NCBI GenBank assembly: GCA_024277835.1
Contig: JAJRUK010000349.1
Location: 1 to 8,374 of the forward strand
Origin: Planctomycetota bacterium
GTDB taxonomy: Bacteria > Planctomycetota > Phycisphaerae > UBA1845
DNA length: 8,374 nucleotides
Direction: 5' to 3'
Below, one piece after another: positions 6,801-8,374 of the stretch. The notes beneath the pieces are model-generated. The model was not told the origin of the DNA. It made no database searches and worked only from the letters and a program-made list of their open reading frames with translations. The stretch's first letter is position 1. The number at the start of each line of letters is the position of its first letter. The position numbers and the translations under genes were made by a program.

Positions 6801-7649
6801 ATGTCAACGCAAGCTCCGGTAGAAGTACAGGTTGTTTTTGACGCGTCCAAGGGACGTGGCCGTCGGGCCGTGCGCCCATCGACCTCACCCAAATCTCGGC
6901 CACCCGTACGCGCGGGTTCGAGCGGCCTATTTGCGGTGTTCTTGGGGCTTTTTAGCATCGTCGTTTCGAGCGGACTTTATTACGCGACTTGGTGGCAGGC
7001 TGATCCGGAAATCTACTTCCGATTGATGACCAAGACGCCAGTGGCTGTTGATATGGATGCGGCCGCACTGATGTTCGGGATCAAAATGCCGCCAGCGTCA
7101 AAGGCGAAGTCGACGCCATCGCCCGAACCATCAGCTTCCGTCGATTCGGATTTTCCGACCGCGAAGTGGGATGGACGAATGACGCAGATTGCGATTCCCG
7201 CGACGGCGTATACCTGGTTGACCACGTCCAGCGTTTCGTACCTGCTTGTTGCGATGGCTGGCGGGGCGATGGTGTTGGGGGGGGCGGTTCGTCGTAAGAT
7301 TGGTGTGGTCGTCTTGGCTTTGTCGATCTTGGGACTTGGCGGCGGGGCGTATTACGTCTATTCCGAGTTCGGATGGTATCGACCCAGTGATCTTCGCTAC
7401 GGCATGGGTATCCTTGTGCTGCTGGCGATTGGTCTTGGGTCAGTGGTTGGTCGTGGAGGTCGTCGTTTAGCACGCTTCGCAACGTTGAGCTTGATTCTCG
7501 CCGCGGCTGTTACGGGGGCGGGGCTTTATGTCGGGGGGCAGTGCGGAGCCGTCAAAGTCGAGCATTTCACGCTACCATTCATCGCGACGGCGTTCGCCAT
7601 TCATGCTGCGTGGGGCATGATCATGTTTCCGTTGTCGAAACGTCTCTAG
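6801..7649 (+). CDS. Hypothetical multi-pass membrane protein
   Basis: I do not recognise this 282-residue protein. ATG 6801 has AAGG (6791-6794) six bases upstream. The N-terminus (1-40) is soluble, rich in Arg, Pro and Ser, and contains KGRGRRAVRPSTSPKSRPP (17-35). About six hydrophobic segments follow: 42-61, 139-160, 167-186, 201-217, 225-245 and 257-276. A 77-residue hydrophilic loop (62-138) between the first two includes a Pro/Ser/Lys-rich stretch (97-113). Glycine-rich helices (GLGGGAYYVY, 178-187) suggest close helix packing. No catalytic motif, metal-binding cluster or transporter signature is visible. It starts 76 bases after the M16 pair and may be transcribed with it, but nothing in the protein ties it to proteolysis. 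Confidence 0.75.
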   Translation: MSTQAPVEVQVVFDASKGRGRRAVRPSTSPKSRPPVRAGSSGLFAVFLGLFSIVVSSGLYYATWWQADPEIYFRLMTKTPVAVDMDAAALMFGIKMPPASKAKSTPSPEPSASVDSDFPTAKWDGRMTQIAIPATAYTWLTTSSVSYLLVAMAGGAMVLGGAVRRKIGVVVLALSILGLGGGAYYVYSEFGWYRPSDLRYGMGILVLLAIGLGSVVGRGGRRLARFATLSLILAAAVTGAGLYVGGQCGAVKVEHFTLPFIATAFAIHAAWGMIMFPLSKRL

Positions 7650-7730
7650 ACGCGTGGTTCGATGGGGAATAATCCGCACAGCGGCCCCTACGTGTCGCCG
7701 CGCGCGGTGGTCTTGCGCGTGAGCTGGGGC

Positions 7731-7736
7731 TATACT
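7731..7736 (+). promoter_or_regulatory. Possible -10 element before the small membrane protein
   Basis: TATACT matches TATAAT at 5 of 6 positions and lies 10 bases before ATG 7747, in the 97-base gap after the previous gene. A transcript starting at the usual distance would begin within a few bases of the start codon, giving a nearly leaderless mRNA. No convincing -35 box is seen at 16-18 bases spacing, so this is tentative. Confidence 0.2.
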
Positions 7737-7746
7737 GCTTGTGGCG

Positions 7747-8142
7747 ATGGAAGCACCCTTTGGCATTCGAGTGTTGGTTTGTTCGTTGGTTCTTGTCGGC
7801 GGGCTTGGGCTTGCGGCGCGATATTGGCGAAAATCGACATCGGTTGCTGACTCCCGGTTTGAGGAGCTTCTCGGTGATCGCCCCTGGCGGCGGCTGGGAG
7901 CCGGTATCAGCGTCTTGATCTCGGTGATGTTCGTCGTCGGCGTATGGGTGGTCGATATTCCCGAGAAACCCGTTCCCTACGCGGTGTATTGGATTATCAT
8001 GCTCGGGCTGACGGTTTGGCTATGCGTGCTGGCGGTGAAGGACGCGTTTCACACTCGGCGAGTGTACGATCAATGGCGAACGGAAAAATACAACGAAGTG
8101 GAAGCGCGCGTGAGTCAAGCAAGGGGCGTCCCCAAGGACTGA
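7747..8142 (+). CDS. Hypothetical small membrane protein
   Basis: This 131-residue protein of no family I recognise has three hydrophobic helices at about 7-25, 50-69 and 79-97. Between the first two is a polar stretch with FEELLGDRPWRRLG (38-51). The last 34 residues (98-131) are charged and probably helical (KDAFHTRRVYDQWRTEKYNE). The start is ATG 7747; GTG 7741 is two codons upstream in frame, and neither has a clear ribosome site. The stop is 5 bases before the DUF192 lipoprotein gene, so the two are very likely co-transcribed, perhaps both acting at the cell envelope. That shared role is an inference from position alone. Confidence 0.7.
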   Translation: MEAPFGIRVLVCSLVLVGGLGLAARYWRKSTSVADSRFEELLGDRPWRRLGAGISVLISVMFVVGVWVVDIPEKPVPYAVYWIIMLGLTVWLCVLAVKDAFHTRRVYDQWRTEKYNEVEARVSQARGVPKD

Positions 8143-8147
8143 AACGC

Positions 8148-8374
8148 ATGAGTACGACTATCATGCTGCTTGCCGGGACGATCTTTGCGCTTGTCTTGCA
8201 GGGGGCGAGTTGCACGCCGAAACCGCCGGAGGAGCTTGATGTGTGGGGAACCGTTGACATGACCATCGCGAACCAGGCGTTTCGACTCTGGATCGCAGAC
8301 GATGATGCTGAGCAACAGCAAGGTTTGATGAACGTCTCCGCAGAGCGCATGTCCGCAATGGAAGACGGGACCGA
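8148..8374 (+). CDS. DUF192 (COG1430) family protein, probable lipoprotein, N-terminal part
   Basis: The open frame from ATG 8148 runs off the right edge with 75 complete codons. Residues 1-21 form a hydrophobic signal segment (MSTTIMLLAGTIFALVLQGAS) followed by Cys22, a plausible though imperfect lipobox (GASC), suggesting lipid anchoring after export. The next part matches the start of the DUF192 domain: FRLWIADDDAEQQQGLMNVS (45-64), where family members read 'F.vElAdt..er..GLM.r', then AERMSAMEDGT (65-75). The glycine/methionine-rich segment normally following ('GMLFvF') would lie just beyond the window. DUF192 proteins are small and often secreted; their biochemical role is not established. 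The gene begins 5 bases after the preceding stop. Confidence 0.75.
   Translation, partial: MSTTIMLLAGTIFALVLQGASCTPKPPEELDVWGTVDMTIANQAFRLWIADDDAEQQQGLMNVSAERMSAMEDGT

Noticed and set aside
7662..7850. A 62-codon frame starting at ATG 7662
   Set aside because: It overlaps most of the start of the 131-residue membrane protein in another frame and has no recognisable features. The hydrophobic-helix pattern and the spacing to DUF192 favour the 7747 gene.

Overview
The window looks like chromosomal DNA from a Gram-negative-type, GC-rich bacterium, most probably a planctomycete (Phycisphaerae-like). That placement is an inference from three things: the style of the proteins (an O-antigen-ligase-like polymerase fused to a long helical-repeat tail, a two-gene M16B peptidase pair, a DUF192 lipoprotein), weak Shine-Dalgarno sites, and frequent G/C third codon positions. 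No rRNA or other marker settles it. Every supported gene lies on the + strand.

Layout: (1) Positions 2-190 hold the last 62 codons of an IS630-family transposase, cut by the left edge and followed by a short inverted repeat. (2) After a 188-base gap comes a PduO-type cob(I)alamin adenosyltransferase with a TTG start (379-924). Only 23 bases later a 1041-residue O-antigen ligase/polymerase-like membrane protein with a repeat-type C-terminal half begins (948-4073). (3) A 132-base intergenic stretch with two perfect hairpins and a tRNA D-arm-like motif precedes two M16 zinc-peptidase-family genes that overlap by four bases (4206-5477 and 5474-6724). (4) Two membrane proteins of unknown function follow (6801-7649; 7747-8142), and then the start of a DUF192 lipoprotein that runs off the right edge (8148 onward).

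How the parts fit: the adenosyltransferase makes coenzyme B12 and has no B12-dependent partner in view, so its link to the polymer ligase is probably positional. The two M16 genes are the clearest functional unit. The first has lost the HxxEH zinc site but keeps the C-terminal Arg/Tyr substrate-binding motif. The second keeps HFLEH but has a divergent version of that C-terminal motif. This is the division of labour expected of an obligate heterodimeric M16B peptidase. The 3' genes look like an envelope-associated cluster of unknown role.

I see no CRISPR array, no complete RNA gene, no phage genes and no defence system. The most notable items are the complementary M16 pair, the ligase-repeat fusion, and the structured leader in front of the M16 pair.
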